A stretch of 64,000 nt of DNA from Cyclina sinensis (taxonomy: Eukaryota > Mollusca > Bivalvia > Venerida > Veneridae), in assembly GCA_012932295.1 (NCBI GenBank), contig JAAONU010000014.1:39850770-39914769 (forward strand). The letters are read 5' to 3'. Below are positions 1 through 26,589 of this stretch, piece by piece. The notes below the pieces were generated by a model. The model was not told where the DNA came from. It was given only the letters and a program-made list of their open reading frames with translations, and did no database searches. How positions within the stretch are numbered: position 1 is the stretch's first letter; every line of letters begins with the position of its first letter. Position numbers and translations under genes: made by a program.

Positions 1-40
1 TGGCAACAATTGAGCCATGGGTTCGAACCCTACCATGTCT
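1..40 (+). repeat. tRNA-like SINE fragment cut by the window edge
   Basis: The sequence at 20-36 contains GGTTCGAACCCTACC, a good match to the RNA polymerase III B box of tRNA genes. Only the 3' half of a tRNA-like unit is visible and it runs into the neighbouring repeat. It is probably the end of a tRNA-derived SINE, not a working tRNA. Confidence 0.3.
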
Positions 41-49
41 GACTTTTGA

Positions 50-2060
50 GCTCACCTGTCACGTAGTGACAGAGTGAGCTTTTCTGATCACCTTTCGTCC
101 GTCCGTCCGTCCGTCCATCCACAATGAGTTTGTTAACACTCTAGTGGTCACATTTTTGCCTCAATTGTCATGAAACTTGGTCAGGTTGTTTGTCTCATTA
201 ATATCTCAGACGAGTTTGAACATGGGTTATCAGGGTTGGAAAACTAGGTCACAGAGCCCAAAAAAACCTTGTTAACACTCTAGAAGCTACTTTTTCAGTC
301 CAAATATCCTGGAAATGTGTCAGAAAGGTTCTATTGATGATTTCTAGCTCAATTTCAAACATGGGTCATCTGGGTTCAAAAACTAGGTCACAGAGCCCAG
401 AAATAGAAAAATCTTGTTAACACTCTAGAGGTTACATTTTCAGCCCAAATAATCTTGAAATTTGTCAGAAAGGTTGCTTTGACGATTTCTAGGTCAAGTT
501 CAAATATGGGTCATCTGGAGATAAAAACTAGGTCACAGAGGCCAAATATTGAAAAACCTTGTTAACACTCTAGAGGTAACATTTTTAGACCAAATAATTA
601 GGAAATTTGTCAGAAATGTTGCTTCTATGATTTCTTGCTCAAGTTCAAATATGGGTCATCTGAGTTCAAAAACTAGGTCACAGAGCCCAAAAATAGACAA
701 ATCTTGTTAACACTCTAGAGGTTACATTTTTAGCCCAAATAATCTGGAAATTTGTCAGAAAGGTTGTTTTGACGAGATCTAGATCAAGTTCAAATATTGG
801 TCATCTGGGGTCAAAAACTAGGTCACAGAGCCTAAATATTGAAAAACCTTGTTAACACTCTAGAGGTAACATTTTTAGACCAAATAATCTGGAAATTTGT
901 CAGAAAGGTTGCTTTGACGAGATCTAGGTCAAGTTCAAATATTGGTCATCTGGGGTCAAAAACTAGGTCACAGAGCCTAAATATTGAAAAACCTTGTTAA
1001 CACTCTAGAGGTAAAATTTTTAGACCAAATAATCTGGAAATTTGTCAGAAAGGTTGCCTTAAAGATTTCTAGACCAAATTTGAATATGGGTCATCTGGGG
1101 TCACAAACTAGGTCACAGAGCTCAAATATGGAAATAAAACTTGTTAACATTCTAGAGGTAACATTTTAATTCCAAATAAGCTGGAAAATTGTCAGAAAGC
1201 TTAATTCTATGATTTCTAGCTCAAGTTTGAATATGGGTCATCTGGAGTCGAAAACTAGGTCACAGAGCCCAAATATCGAAAAACTTTGTTAACACTCTAG
1301 AGGCTACATTTTCAGTCCAAATGTCCTTGAAATTTGTCAGAAAGGTTGTTTTGATGATTTATAGCTCAAATTTGAATATGGGTCATCCTGGGTCACAAAC
1401 TAAGTCACAGAGCTCAAATATGGAAAAAAAAACTTGTTAACACTCTAGAGGTAACATTTTAATTCCAAATAACCTGGAAAATTGTCAGAAAGCTTAATTC
1501 TATGATTTCTAGCTCAAGTTTGAATATGGGTCATCTGGAGTCGAAAACTAGGTCACAGAGCCCAAATATCGAAAAACTTTGTTAACACTCTAGAGGCTAC
1601 ATTTTCAGTCCAAATGTCCTTGAAATTTGTCAGAAAGGTTGTTTTGATGATTTATAGCTCAAGTTTGGATATGGGTTATCTGGGGTCAAAAACTAGGTCA
1701 CAGAGCCTAAATATCGAAAAACCTTGTTAACACTCTAGAGGCTACATTTTCAGTCCAAATATCCTGAAAACTTGTCAGAGAGATTGTTTCGATAATTTCT
1801 AGCTCAAGTTTGAATATGGGACATCTAGGTAAAAAAAACTAGGTCATAGAGCCAAAATATAGAAAAACCTTGTTAACACTCAAGAGGTAACATTTTCAGT
1901 ACAAATAACCTTGAAATTTGTCAAAGAGATTGTTTCAATAATTTCTAGGTCAGGTTCGAATATGGGTCATCTAGGGTCAATTAACCAGGTCCATAGCAAC
2001 TTTGTTAAAAGCAGTCATACTCAGGTGAGCGATACAGGGCCATCATGGCCCTCTTGTTAA
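50..2060 (+). repeat. Dispersed element with about 13 internal tandem units of ~145 bp
   Basis: The block opens with GAGCTCACCTGTCACG and a run of CGTC(CGTC)n and closes with CAGGTGAGCG followed by GGGCCATCATGGCCCTC. In between lie about 13 imperfect ~145-bp units (145 bp measured between 848 and 993), each carrying CTTGTTAACACTCTAGAG, TTTGTCAGAAAGGTTG, ATATGGGTCATCTGGG and ACTAGGTCACAGAGCC. Related copies with the same end sequences but different interiors lie at 31865-32630 (opposite orientation), 22273-22640 and 57726-57965. No ORF of note. The block sits in the intron upstream of the first LRBA exon in the window. Its class is unknown to me; the shared ends suggest a non-autonomous mobile element. 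Confidence 0.75.
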
Positions 2061-2228
2061 GGCTACTTTCAGAGTACCAGTGTGGAGTAATTGCACTTTC
2101 CAAGAAATACCTGTAAATGTATAAAAAGTTAAAATACTCACCTACATAACTCAGATATATCAAAAAGTGGACTTTGAGCAACAAAACCCAGTCTTTACTA
2201 AGAAATGCAGTAGAACATTAGTGTATGA

Positions 2229-16135
<13,907 letters not shown>

Positions 16136-18540
16136 CCCCTAGGGTAATACTGACCACCACTGAAATATTGAGCTGCAGAAAAACATTGACGTGTATAGAA
16201 AAAATGATCTACACAGAATTATATTGACCTGCGTTTAAATATTGACTAACACAGCATTAGTAACCTGCAGAAAATATTTTTCACCTGCACAAAACAGAAA
16301 TATTGATGTTTAGAAAAGTATTGACCCACAACAGAATGTGAGATACAGATATACACTGAAAATTATTCATTTGGCACAAAGACCCACAAAAAAGAACAGC
16401 ACACAACAAACAAAGCTTGCATATTATATTGAAATGTTTGAAGTACATTGGGATTTCAGAAAACAGCCCTTAGTAACTTCTTTCACTAGTGCATTTATAC
16501 AAAGACTTTGCCATCGTTTTCCTAAGATATCCTTTTATATATAATGGCAGACTTGTGTCTTGTTATCTCTAAAACTATAAGATGAAGTATTGTTGTTTTT
16601 TTTATGAAAGCCTTGAGATAAAAAAAAAATCATAAGTCTAGTGTAAGTCTAGTGTAAAATTAACAAACTTCCAATTAGTCAGTTTTAAAGCTTGTTTATT
16701 TTTCAACCAGTCAGAATTGTGAGGTCTTAGACTGCTCCTAAATTAGAAAATTAAAAGAAACAATGAAAAGGGACAAGGTTATGAAAGGTTTGAAATATCA
16801 GTTACTGTATTCTAGAAATTCTATAAACAAAACATTAAATATTTCTACAGAAAAAAGTTTACAGTCATCAATGAGACAGCTAATTGTAAGTTTAGAAATT
16901 CAACTTATTTGGTTAATTAAGAATGATTTAAACACATGTTAGTACTATAGGTAGATGTTTTTGTACTTTGATATAGACTGTACATTTATATGCAGATTAA
17001 TTACCAGTTTGAATATTTCTTAAGTAGACAAGTAGATTAAAGTACTTCATTCTTATCATGGTCTGCACTGGTCACAAATCTGAAAACAATCTCACTCAGC
17101 AGAGAAAAACTAAAGGATTTGCTACTGCCAGTGTAATATTCTCAAACATATGGATTCACAAATATACGGATTTTTAATCATATGAATTGAAGAACTCTAA
17201 GCAACATGCATAGCTTTGATAGGCTTAAATCATAATTTCTGTTCTTTTTTTAACAAAATGTCGATACAGCTGATACTATAAATAGATAGGACAATTTCTT
17301 TAGTTTGGACTGGTAGAGAAGGATTGTGTTCTCTGAATCCTCCTGATGTTGAGATGAAATGGAAGAACTGAGAATTGATGAAACAGCATCAAAGTGTGAT
17401 TTATACATGAAAATATTTCTTGTAATTTTGTAACTTATTTTGATGTTTTTACTCAACTGTTTGTTAGAAAAAATAAGAAAAAGAGGTGTTATTTCTGTTG
17501 TAGATATTTAGTGTTATTTGTTAAAGACAGAATACTTAGATGTGGTTCCATTGATTTTATCATGATGATGCTTTTGAAAAGGCAAAATCTATGTATAATG
17601 GTTTTCTTCTGAAGTATACTCTTCTGGGCTAGAAAGGTCAGTCTTGTAAAATTAATGGAATATTTCATCTCAGAGTGTATATATATTATAAATATTTAAA
17701 TAGACTATAAGAAAAAATAATTACATATCATTTGAATGTTTATGTAATAATGATATAGTAAAGGGATTGATATAGTATAAGGGTGAGTTTTCACAGCAAA
17801 TATTTATGTATATTTCATAAAACATTGACATATTTTAAATATTAAACAGCATGTGTTTCATAATCAAAGGGGAAATATCTGAAAATGTTTAAATTATCAC
17901 AGTTTAACTGCAATGTGAATTTGATTCATGTTGAAATATGAGGGATACTGTTGGAATGTAATTTCGTCATTATAAAATGTATCTAACCTGTTTGAGGGCA
18001 ATCAAAGGTTATCAGTAGGTTATGTTGTCTTTGTAATTTAAATGTTCTAAATTTTGTTCAAGTTATGCATATTCCAGACCTTAGTTGTTCCATGATGTAT
18101 TGTTTGTACTGGTCATGAAGACAAATGATTACATTCCAGCTTTTTGTGTGATTCGAAAGTTTGCTTTTGTATAATATTTTTGAATGATTGTACTATACTT
18201 TGATTTTTTTTCGCTTATTGTATATAACCAGTCGTATTATAATAGATAACTTTGATAGGCTCTTAACTTTCCAAAGTCTAACAAATGCACATCTGGCTAT
18301 GAATATGGATATCTAAGGCACCAGTCTGCAGTTTGTAAATCTGATTAGTCATTTATTTGCTCACTGTAAAAATTGACCAATCGTAGACAATAGATTTGAG
18401 ACTGGTTCTAAACAATTTAATTCAGTGATATGATTCAGTTATGGACATTAGATTTTTTTCATTTTTAAACGAAGAAACACCTCATCAGGCTTGGTTTAAA
18501 CAGACAAATAATTACAGTTCAAAGTCTACCCATTACTTAC
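16136..18540 (+). other. 3' flank of the LRBA gene, probable 3' UTR, no further gene seen
   Basis: AT-rich sequence follows the TAA at 16133-16135. No exon or RNA gene is visible. A short piece at 17055-17095 (GGTCTGCACTGGTCACAAAT) resembles part of the MITE relative at 33254-33465. I could not choose a poly(A) site with confidence. Confidence 0.5.
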
Positions 18541-19195
18541 ATAAAAATTTTCCTATTTTTTATGGATTTCATTGATTACATGTAGTTACGTGAAACATGG
18601 GGGGAAAAAATCCTATTTTTTTATGGATTTCATTGATTACATGTAGTTACGTGAAACATGGAAAAAAAAATCCTATTTTTTATGGATTTCATTGATTACA
18701 TGTAGTTATGTGAAACATGGAAAAATTTTCCTATTTTTTATGGATTTCATTGATTACATGTAGTTATGTGAAACATGGAAAAATTTTCCTATTTTTTATG
18801 GATTTCATTGATTACATGTAGTTACGTGAAACATGGAAAAAAAATCCTATTTTTTATGGATTTCATTGATTACATGTAGTTATGTGAAACATGAAAAAAA
18901 ACATTCCTATTTTTTATGGATTTCATTGATTACATGTAGTTATGTGAAACATGAAAAAAAAATTTCCTATTTTTTATGGATTTCATTGATTACATGTAGT
19001 TATGTGAAACATGAAAAAAAAAATCCTATTTTTTATGGATTTCATTGATTACATGTAGTTATGTGAAACATGAAAAAAAAATTCCTATTTTTTATGGATT
19101 TCATTGATTACATGTAGTTATGTGAAACATGAAAAAAAAATTCCTATTTTTTATGGATTTCATTGATTACATGTACTTATGTGAAACATGGAATA
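18541..19195 (+). repeat. About 60-bp minisatellite, 11 copies
   Basis: Each unit contains TCCTATTTTTTATGGATTTC and ATTGATTACATGTAGTTA(T/C)G, then GTGAAACATG and an A-run of variable length. Units are nearly identical except for the A-run and one T/C site, which suggests recent expansion. It lies between the convergent LRBA and BTB genes. Confidence 0.95.
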
Positions 19196-19255
19196 AACTG
19201 ACTAGTAGACTAAAGTTATTTACTGAAGTTCAAAGGAACTAGTTACATCATTTAA

Positions 19256-19688
19256 AGAGGCTGTACTCCAGATTTGACTTAAAATATTTTTTTCATAAAT
19301 TATATATTTAGATGCGGTGAGATTATAACAACATAATATTTTACTTCAAAACTGATTATAAAAGTCAAAATAGAAATAAAAAAAAATATTTTCGCTCCAG
19401 CCTGATTTGAACTCTGGACCCTCATGTTAACAAAATGATTACAACGCTTTTACTGTCATCACCATCGCCGCATGTGATATTACAGATATTTACTTTAAAT
19501 CTTATATGATATAGTTATACCGTCGCGTTACGGTATAGCACTTTGAAAGTGAAAAAATCCATTTATAATGTAATTATTTGACTTATTTTTTGTCAGTAAG
19601 TTATTTTTTAAGCATTAGTCATAAATATTACAAGAAATTTATAATAAAAGAAAACTTTCTTTTTATTGTCATCTGGAGCACAGCCCCT
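19256..19688. mobile_element. 433-bp MITE flanked by TTAA
   Basis: The left end reads AGAGGCTGTACTCCAGAT and the reverse complement of the right end reads AGGGGCTGTGCTCCAGAT. TTAA flanks both sides (19252-19255, 19689-19692), as in piggyBac/Kolobok-type insertions. The interior holds a perfect short hairpin, TATACCGT...ACGGTATA (about 19515-19537), and a tRNA-like stretch in reverse orientation around 19405-19470. No transposase. Confidence 0.75.
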
Positions 19689-19692
19689 TTAA

Positions 19693-21297
19693 CATGCAGG
19701 AAGTATATATATTTCTGCTTTCAAACAATGTGGACATACAGAGTAATATGAATTGGTTTCAGCAGGAAAAAACAAAACAAAATAGTCTTGTTTCTACTAG
19801 TATGACTCATGTAGTGTTCTGTGTTTTAACTTTTAGTTTGATGTTTCTTATTGATGCTAGTATATTTATTCCTTTTATTTAGGATGCAGTGATTGTTTCA
19901 ATGCCATTTATTAATTTGCTTGCTGAGGTTCTGTTAATGTTTATGTCTCGAATGAATGCGAGACACATATCATTTACATGCGCATGACTGGAAATGACCT
20001 AGTGATGAATATACATAGATGAGTATTTGATGAATTGAAGTTTCAGAGACAGAATTCTGTTGTAAGGCACCTTAATTTTTTGAGCACAATTCTCCATATA
20101 AAGAAAAATGTTTTACCTGCAGTTTCTACTGAAGTTTTTGCTGTATAGTTTCAGCCTCTTATTTAAAAGGGACAGGTATGAACATAAGCTGATTACCTAT
20201 TATATATCGTGAAGGGAAACCTAATGACTCGAATTTTACCTTCTGCAAATAAAGGATTAAGTTATATGACAAAGTTCAAGAGAGAACAAACCATGGTGAA
20301 CAAATTGAACAATACAGGTACTTTTCATTCTGGGGAATATAGAGGAAAAAATAATGCATAAAAGCCTTTTTTCTATTTCAGACTTTTATATTAAGTGTTA
20401 CTTAATTTTATTACCTGTATACTGTATTCAGAATATGTTTTTCACTGAATTTGCTAAACTTAAGACTTAAACTACCATTTTATGTCTGAGGCAAAACGAT
20501 TACTGGGTGTGTAAATTTGATGCTAAGTTACTTAAACTTATTATTACTGGGATTGGGAATATTTCTTCTTTATATAATTTTGCTGATGTATTAATGTTTG
20601 TTTCTTGCTTTTTCTTGTTTTGATGATGGCATTGTCAGGTTCTGGTTGGTCAGGAGGGACATGCCGCAAGCTGGATAAAAAACTAAAGTTATTTCTCATA
20701 TTTTCGTATAAGCTTTTAAGATAAAGGAAGATTTGGTTACAAAAAATATGACTAGACCATTTTGTTTTAAATTTCTTACATCAGTTAAATGTTCTTTGGT
20801 GTATTTGTTTATGAAAACTTATTTTATTTGAACAACTTGATTAGACTGTAAAGTAAAGCCTACACAAACACCCATTCTGTAGTTACCAAACAGTAACTTT
20901 TTTCCAGCACAAAATAACAAACTCTGAATATTTGTGAAAAGAGCTACATTGTAGTAAGATATGCTTATGTGCAGAAAAGTTCGTTTTTTTCAACATGTTT
21001 GATGCATAAAGCCTGTGGATATTCATTCCTGTATAAACCATTCCAGTCACATTTGTATGTTGTCTATATTTCATATTGATAATAAACTATTTACACAAAA
21101 ATGTTTATTTTTTTAACTGATTGAATATATTTCAGAAGCAAAGTATACAGCATAAAGATTAATGTTGGAGTATGGCTATAATAAATACGGAGGCTAAAAC
21201 AACATTCCCCAGAAGAACTGTTCTAGCAGTTTTGTATTCAAAAAAGTTTGTATTCATTACATCTGTTCTGCATCAACTTTTGAATATATTGGTATGA
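19693..21297. other. Spacer between the convergent LRBA and BTB genes
   Basis: No gene, RNA gene or clear repeat is visible. The end nearest 21298 is likely the 3' UTR of the minus-strand BTB gene. Confidence 0.5.
21104..21109 (-). promoter_or_regulatory. Candidate poly(A) signal of the BTB gene
   Basis: TTTATT on the + strand gives AATAAA on the minus strand, about 190 nt downstream of the BTB stop codon. Confidence 0.45.
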
Positions 21298-23599
21298 TTA
21301 TTCCAGATTCAGCATCTGCTTTACCATTTCAGGAAGCAAGTCTAGTTCTTGTTTAGATAACGTATCCTTGTTACCAACATTTGGCCATCTTGTATATGTC
21401 ATGAAACTTCTCACCCTATCAATAACTTTCTGTCCAAGTTCCTTGTTGCTTCGAAAATACCTATACCATAGTCTTACAGAACTAAGATTTTTTATGTCTT
21501 TGTTCATATATGGGGGAGAAGCGTCATCAATAAAATTTCTAATGATATCTAGACACGTTCCATTTGCTACAAGCATGTTATTATCGTTTATGTTCAACTC
21601 ATCTCGCATTCTTGCAGTGTGGTGTATTTGAATCAGACTGCGGTCCGTGATGGGATATGTTGCTGCAGCTTTTTCGATTTCTTTCAAGCTAAACTCTGAA
21701 GCTATACATGTACATACTTGATTGAGGTCATTGAGACTGTACATCTCAGAAAGTTGAATATGGCGGTATATCTCAACTATATTCCGTAAGTGCTTACTCT
21801 TCACAAGACCTATGAGGCAGGATTGGCATCTCTCTTCTAATATCTTTACCTGGTACTCGATGGCTAGTGGTAAAATTCCATACACATTAGCAGCTGAAAA
21901 AAAGTTATATGTAACGGTTACTTAAATAAACCATCCTATGATAAGCAACCTGTCTTGTTCATTCCTGTATAGCTTCAGTTAGGCATTTGTGATAACAATT
22001 TGGTACCCTACTATGTGCGATATACTAGTATGTCACATCTCATGATAACCGTTCTTCTAATGTCTCTTCAACAAAGCACGAAAACGACAAATATGTGTTT
22101 ATAGTGTATTTGTGAACTTTGTTTGGTCGCTGGTACATTTTCAATGAGATATCTTCATTATTTTCAGTGTAACTGGGAAAATGTTTAATTGGTAAGTAGT
22201 GAACCGATTTTACGGACTGGATATTTTATGATTGTTCAAATTCTACGTCCTAAAAGGCTGAACATAGAAAAAAATCTATACAAGAGGGAAATGATGGCCC
22301 TGGCTCGCTCACTTGAGTGCGTTGGCTATCGGTCTGCTGTTGAGCAAAAGAACGTTTTTGATTGAAGATTTTTGTACATCTTATATTTTATAACATATTT
22401 TGACCTTAGGGATTTAATTTGAAGAGACTAGAGAGGTACCTACTAGACAATGCATTATACGAAATATCTCGACTCTACTGTTTACGGTTTCAGACAAAAA
22501 ATATCTTAAATCTTGCCTATATAAGCCTATGTAAAGTTAAGTGACCCCCATTCATACCCCACTTGAATAGACTTGGTAGATGACCTCCAGATAATCTTCC
22601 ACGCAAAATATCTAAGGTGTAAAGCTTCATATTCAAGATTCAAATTCAAATTCGTTTTAAGAAAACAATTCGCCATTCTCATCCTTATAGACAACAATTT
22701 TAGCTTAAAAATATTCTGTTAGTCCAAAGACTATTTTAGGTCCTTGGTTAGACCCATCTATGATTATGATAAATCGCATTTTTCCTCAGCGGTTTTATCG
22801 ATTATGTTTTCTTAAATAATTTCCCGACATCAAAACATTTAGTTAACCTAAACAACAAATTGTTGGTAGTTTCACTACCGTCCCTCCTTTTTTGACCCAC
22901 AAATCTTTGACCAGTACATATTTTATGTGACCTTATCTTTGTTACCTTCTGACAAACAATACATCATGATCAAACAAAAGCAGAACTATATCAATGAATC
23001 AATTTATTTATGTATTTAGTGCTGTTGAAAATAATTACCAGCAAAGAATAGGATTATACATTCAATCTCTATTAAATTTTTGTCGGCTGTTAGGAATTTT
23101 ATCATCTGCTACAACTGACTCATTTGACAACCCATGTATTTAATTAAAGTTTTGATTAGACCACACTCTGTATTCAAATTTCAATATATATGTAGTCTCT
23201 CATACACAAAGATCTTAGAAGGTGTTATTATTTGAAACACACTATATAAGTCTGCGTTTTGTATTTCACTGATCTATACATTGCTTATAATATCTCAATA
23301 AATCACTTACGTGTCACCATTTCAAGGCGATCTGGATACAAGCAGCCCAGAAAGTTCACGACATCTAAGTATTTCTTCTTAGGAAGACACACTTCTTTCT
23401 TTTCCTTCTCTTTAAAATCTGACCCCATCATTGCACGGAACACAGGCGAGGCGATGCACAGTACAGCCTTAGACACGGGTATTTTGTGTTTTTCTACAAT
23501 GAATGTTAGATCAAACTGACCTGTTTCACGTACAAATCGGTCATCAACTTCAAACTGACCTGTTTCACGTACAAATCGGTCATCAACTTTGTAATCCAT
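21298..23599 (-). CDS. BTB/POZ domain protein, two coding exons, 294 aa
   Basis: Exon 1 is 23599-23311 (ATG start, MDYKV...) and exon 2 is 21893-21298; they join in phase after EMVT to give PANVYGILPLAIEYQV. The BTB fold starts near residue 28 with FDLTFIVEKHKIPVSKAVLC, continues with SPVFRAMMGSDFKEKE and ends around KILEERCQSCL (about residue 120). The C-terminal half (to MLNLE) is helical-looking and I do not recognise a second domain; there is no MATH or Kelch repeat. BTB proteins of this kind commonly form dimers and act as cullin-3 substrate adaptors, but partner and substrate cannot be inferred. The N terminus contains a 13-residue direct repeat (VDDRFVRETGQF + E/D). A splice acceptor with exon start at 23613, just upstream of the ATG, suggests an unseen 5' noncoding exon. 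Confidence 0.88.
22273..22640. repeat. Truncated copy of the GGCCATGATGGCCCT-end element family, in the BTB intron
   Basis: It begins CAAGAGGGAAATGATGGCCC, continues TCGCTCACTTGAG and shares GGTCTGCTGTTGAGCAAA, CCTATATAAGCC and ACTTGGTAGATGACCTCCAG with the fuller copy at 31865-32630. The 3' end is missing. Confidence 0.7.
23511..23588 (-). repeat. Perfect 39-bp tandem duplication in BTB coding sequence
   Basis: 23511-23549 and 23550-23588 are identical, and on the minus strand encode two copies of VDDRFVRETGQF plus E or D. The length keeps the frame. It lies immediately before the BTB domain. Confidence 0.95.
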
Positions 23600-23822
23600 T
23601 GCTTATCTAGCGACTGAAATAAAATGTCTACAGCTTAAGAACATGAGACGTCATATGATCTTTAGAAAACAAAAGTTTCATTTTCAGAAAACGTATAATG
23701 AACAATGCAGATTATGCAAGTTGAATGAATGTGTTTTTCTTTCATTGTTTTTACAAAGTAGGACAAACGTACATACATTGTAATGTCGACCTTAAACAGA
23801 TAGTTTCAATAACAATTTATAG

Positions 23823-26589
23823 GGGACAGTATAAAACGCTGACGCGAAACGCTGACAATATACAATAAGAGGAAAAACGCTGACGATATAGATAAAGAAT
23901 AATTTCAGAAAACGCTGACAACATAGATATAGTATGTTAATAGAGTTTCTACGCTGTCATATATATAAATTAACTGATGTATTAAAAATCAGTACTGATC
24001 CTTGATAAAAGGAAAATATCATTTGTTGAAATAAGAAAATGATAAAAAATGAAGAGAGAAAAAATGAAATTTGAAAACAAAGTAGCTCACTTTGTTAAAA
24101 GTGATTTTTTAATAAATTTTGAATGAACTTAACTATTTGCTTGTGGTGGAATTTGCAAAGATTTAATTACCTTTTTCAAAATATTTGTCAACTTTGAGGA
24201 AAGAAGAGGAAAAACGTTGACGATCTAGAAAAAGTACAATTTTCTGAAAACGCTGATAACATAGATATAGTAGGTTAATGGAGTTCCTCCGCTGTCATAT
24301 ATAGTAAAAATAACTGATGTATTAAAAATCAGTTCTGAGATTTTTAAAATGGAAAATATCATTTTATGAAAAAAAGATAATAATGAAAAATGAAGAGAAG
24401 AAAAAGAAATTTGAAAAACAAAGTACCTCACTTGATCAAAAGTGATTTTTAAATTAATTTGGAAAAAACTTAAGTATTTGCTAGTAGTGGTATTGGCAGT
24501 TAAAAATTTAATTACCTTCTAAAAATATTTGTCAATTTTGAGGTACATTTAAGAGGAGAAACGCTGACGATATAGATAAAGAACAATTTCAGAAAACGCT
24601 GACATCATAGATATAGTATGTTAATTGAGTTTCTACGCTGTCATATATAGTAAAATAACTGATGTATTAAAAAGCAGTTCTGAGATTTTGAAAATGGAAA
24701 ATATCATTCTATGAAAAAAAAGATAATAATAAAAAATGAAAAGAAGAAAAAGAAATTTGAAAAACAAAGAGACCAGTTAATAAAAAAAAATCTAGTCATT
24801 TTATATAGGTGTTGATTGGTAATTTATTTTACTATACTTTAGTACGCGTGAAATATCACAGTAGAATTACTAGGGTGTTATTTAAACAAATGTATTGGTG
24901 TTAACTGAATAATCGTGTCATTAATATAGGTGTTGATTGATTGTTTATTAGATGTACATGTCATGTTATTGTAGCAGCGCCCGCAAGGTGTGTTTAATCC
25001 ACAACATAAAATCAAAGCGATTAATTATATATAAGTTATGATGATTTTTTTTTTTTGGCATAGTTAAATTGCATTACAGTTACGGGTTTAAGGAACAAAA
25101 TATTCAGAGAAAAATGTGGTCTTTATAGTAATTATAGTTCATATTTATTTATTTTACATCGATTTTACCTGTGGGTAATAGCTTCTGGGCTGAAACCAGG
25201 AAAGTGAGGAATGCGGAAAGTCACTGTAAACTTTTACCCTTGATTTGAATCGAACTGTATGTCCTTTATATATATATATATCTATTATTGGCTCGGCATC
25301 ACGGAGTGAAGTAGTAGATGACAATATACCATAAAAGGAAAAACGCTGACGATATGAAATATATAAGGATAACGCTGCCGCTTTGTATTTTACTTAGTCT
25401 TAACTTTAAGTATAAATTAAAGTAAAAAATTGCATTATAATAAATATGTTTTAAATAAATGAGTAGAATGTGTACTTATAATTTATTAACTAATTATGAA
25501 TTTAATTAATTGAAGTGGACTGATGACTTTAGATGATTTAGAAATGTTCAAACCTTTACTGGTAGAGCCATTGGGGATGAAATAACTCTGATTTTTGTAT
25601 AGTATTATATTTATATAGCACAAACATGTTTCTTAATACAGAAGTGTAAAGCACAAACATGTATCTTCATACAGAAGTGTGTTATCAAGTATTATTCATC
25701 AGTGCTATGTATGATAAATATATGGCTACGTTTATGCTTATCATATACATGTTACATGATATGTTAATTTACACAATAAAAATACCATGCCTAATGGACC
25801 TATATGTCAATAAATCATTTTTTTTCATATAATTAAATCACGTGATGGGTGAAAAGATACATAAATATATATTTTTTCATCAAATGATATTTTCGATTTT
25901 TAAAGGATCAGTACTGATTTATAATACATCAGTTATTTTACTATATATGACAGCGGATGAACTCGATTAACATACTATAGCTATGTTGTCAGCGTTTTCT
26001 AAAATTGCTCTTTATCTAAATTGTCAGCGTTTTTCCTCTTTCCTCAAAGTTGACAAATATTTTTTTAAAGGTAATTAAATATTTAATTGCCAATTCCACT
26101 ACAAGCAAATAATTAAGTTTATTTCAAAATTATTTAAATTAATTTAAAAATCACTTTTAATTAAGTGAGTTACTTTGTCACGATTTCATATTTCCTTTTT
26201 TCCCTCTTCATTTCTTTATTACTGTCTTTTTTAAGGTAATTAAATCTTTAATTGCCAATTCCACCACAAGCAAATACTTGAGTTCATTCAAAATTCATTT
26301 AAAAATCACTTTTAACTAAGTGGGCGACTTTGTTTTTCAAATTTCATTTTTTCTCTCTTCATTTTTTATTATCATCTTTTTTCATCAAATGATATATTTC
26401 TCTTTTAAAGGATCAGTGCTGATTTTTAATACATCAGTTATTTTACTATATTTGACAGCGTAGGAACTCTATTAACATACTATATCTATGTTGTCAGCGT
26501 TTTCTGAAATTGTTCTTTATCTATATCGTCAGCGTTTTTCCTCTTATTGTATATTGTCAGCGTTTCGCGTCAGCGTTTTATACTAGCCC
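23823..26589. mobile_element. 2.77-kb foldback transposon with long repeat-built inverted arms and a 9-bp target duplication
   Basis: The same 9 bases, AATTTATAG, flank the element (23814-23822 and 26590-26598). The left end reads GGGACAGTATAAAACG and the reverse complement of the right end GGGCTAGTATAAAACG; the ends then match through GCTGACGCGAAACGCTGAC and beyond. The left arm (about 23823-24790) holds three imperfect units and the right arm (about 25870-26589) two, each with CGCTGAC words, TAACTGATGTATTAAAAA and a TTAATTACCTT segment. The interior has no transposase. A 9-bp target duplication with long inverted arms fits non-autonomous Mutator-like (MULE) foldback elements; the superfamily is inferred. 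Its left end lies about 200 bp upstream of the BTB coding start. Confidence 0.88.
25165..25262 (-). repeat. Truncated SINE fragment inside the foldback element
   Basis: GAATGCGGAAAGTCACTG and TGATTTGAATCGAACTGT resemble the SINE at 28890-29036 (TGGAAAGTCACTGGAG, GGGATTCGAACCAGC). It looks like a nested insertion or shared interior. Confidence 0.4.

Noticed and set aside
18833..19048. ORF of repeated SYFLWISLITCSYVKHEKK
   Set aside because: It is a translation of the 60-bp minisatellite and the A-run lengths break the frame elsewhere.
19940..19975. Hairpin TGTCTCG...CGAGACA as a possible small RNA
   Set aside because: A 7-bp stem with an 8-base loop is too short to support a microRNA precursor.
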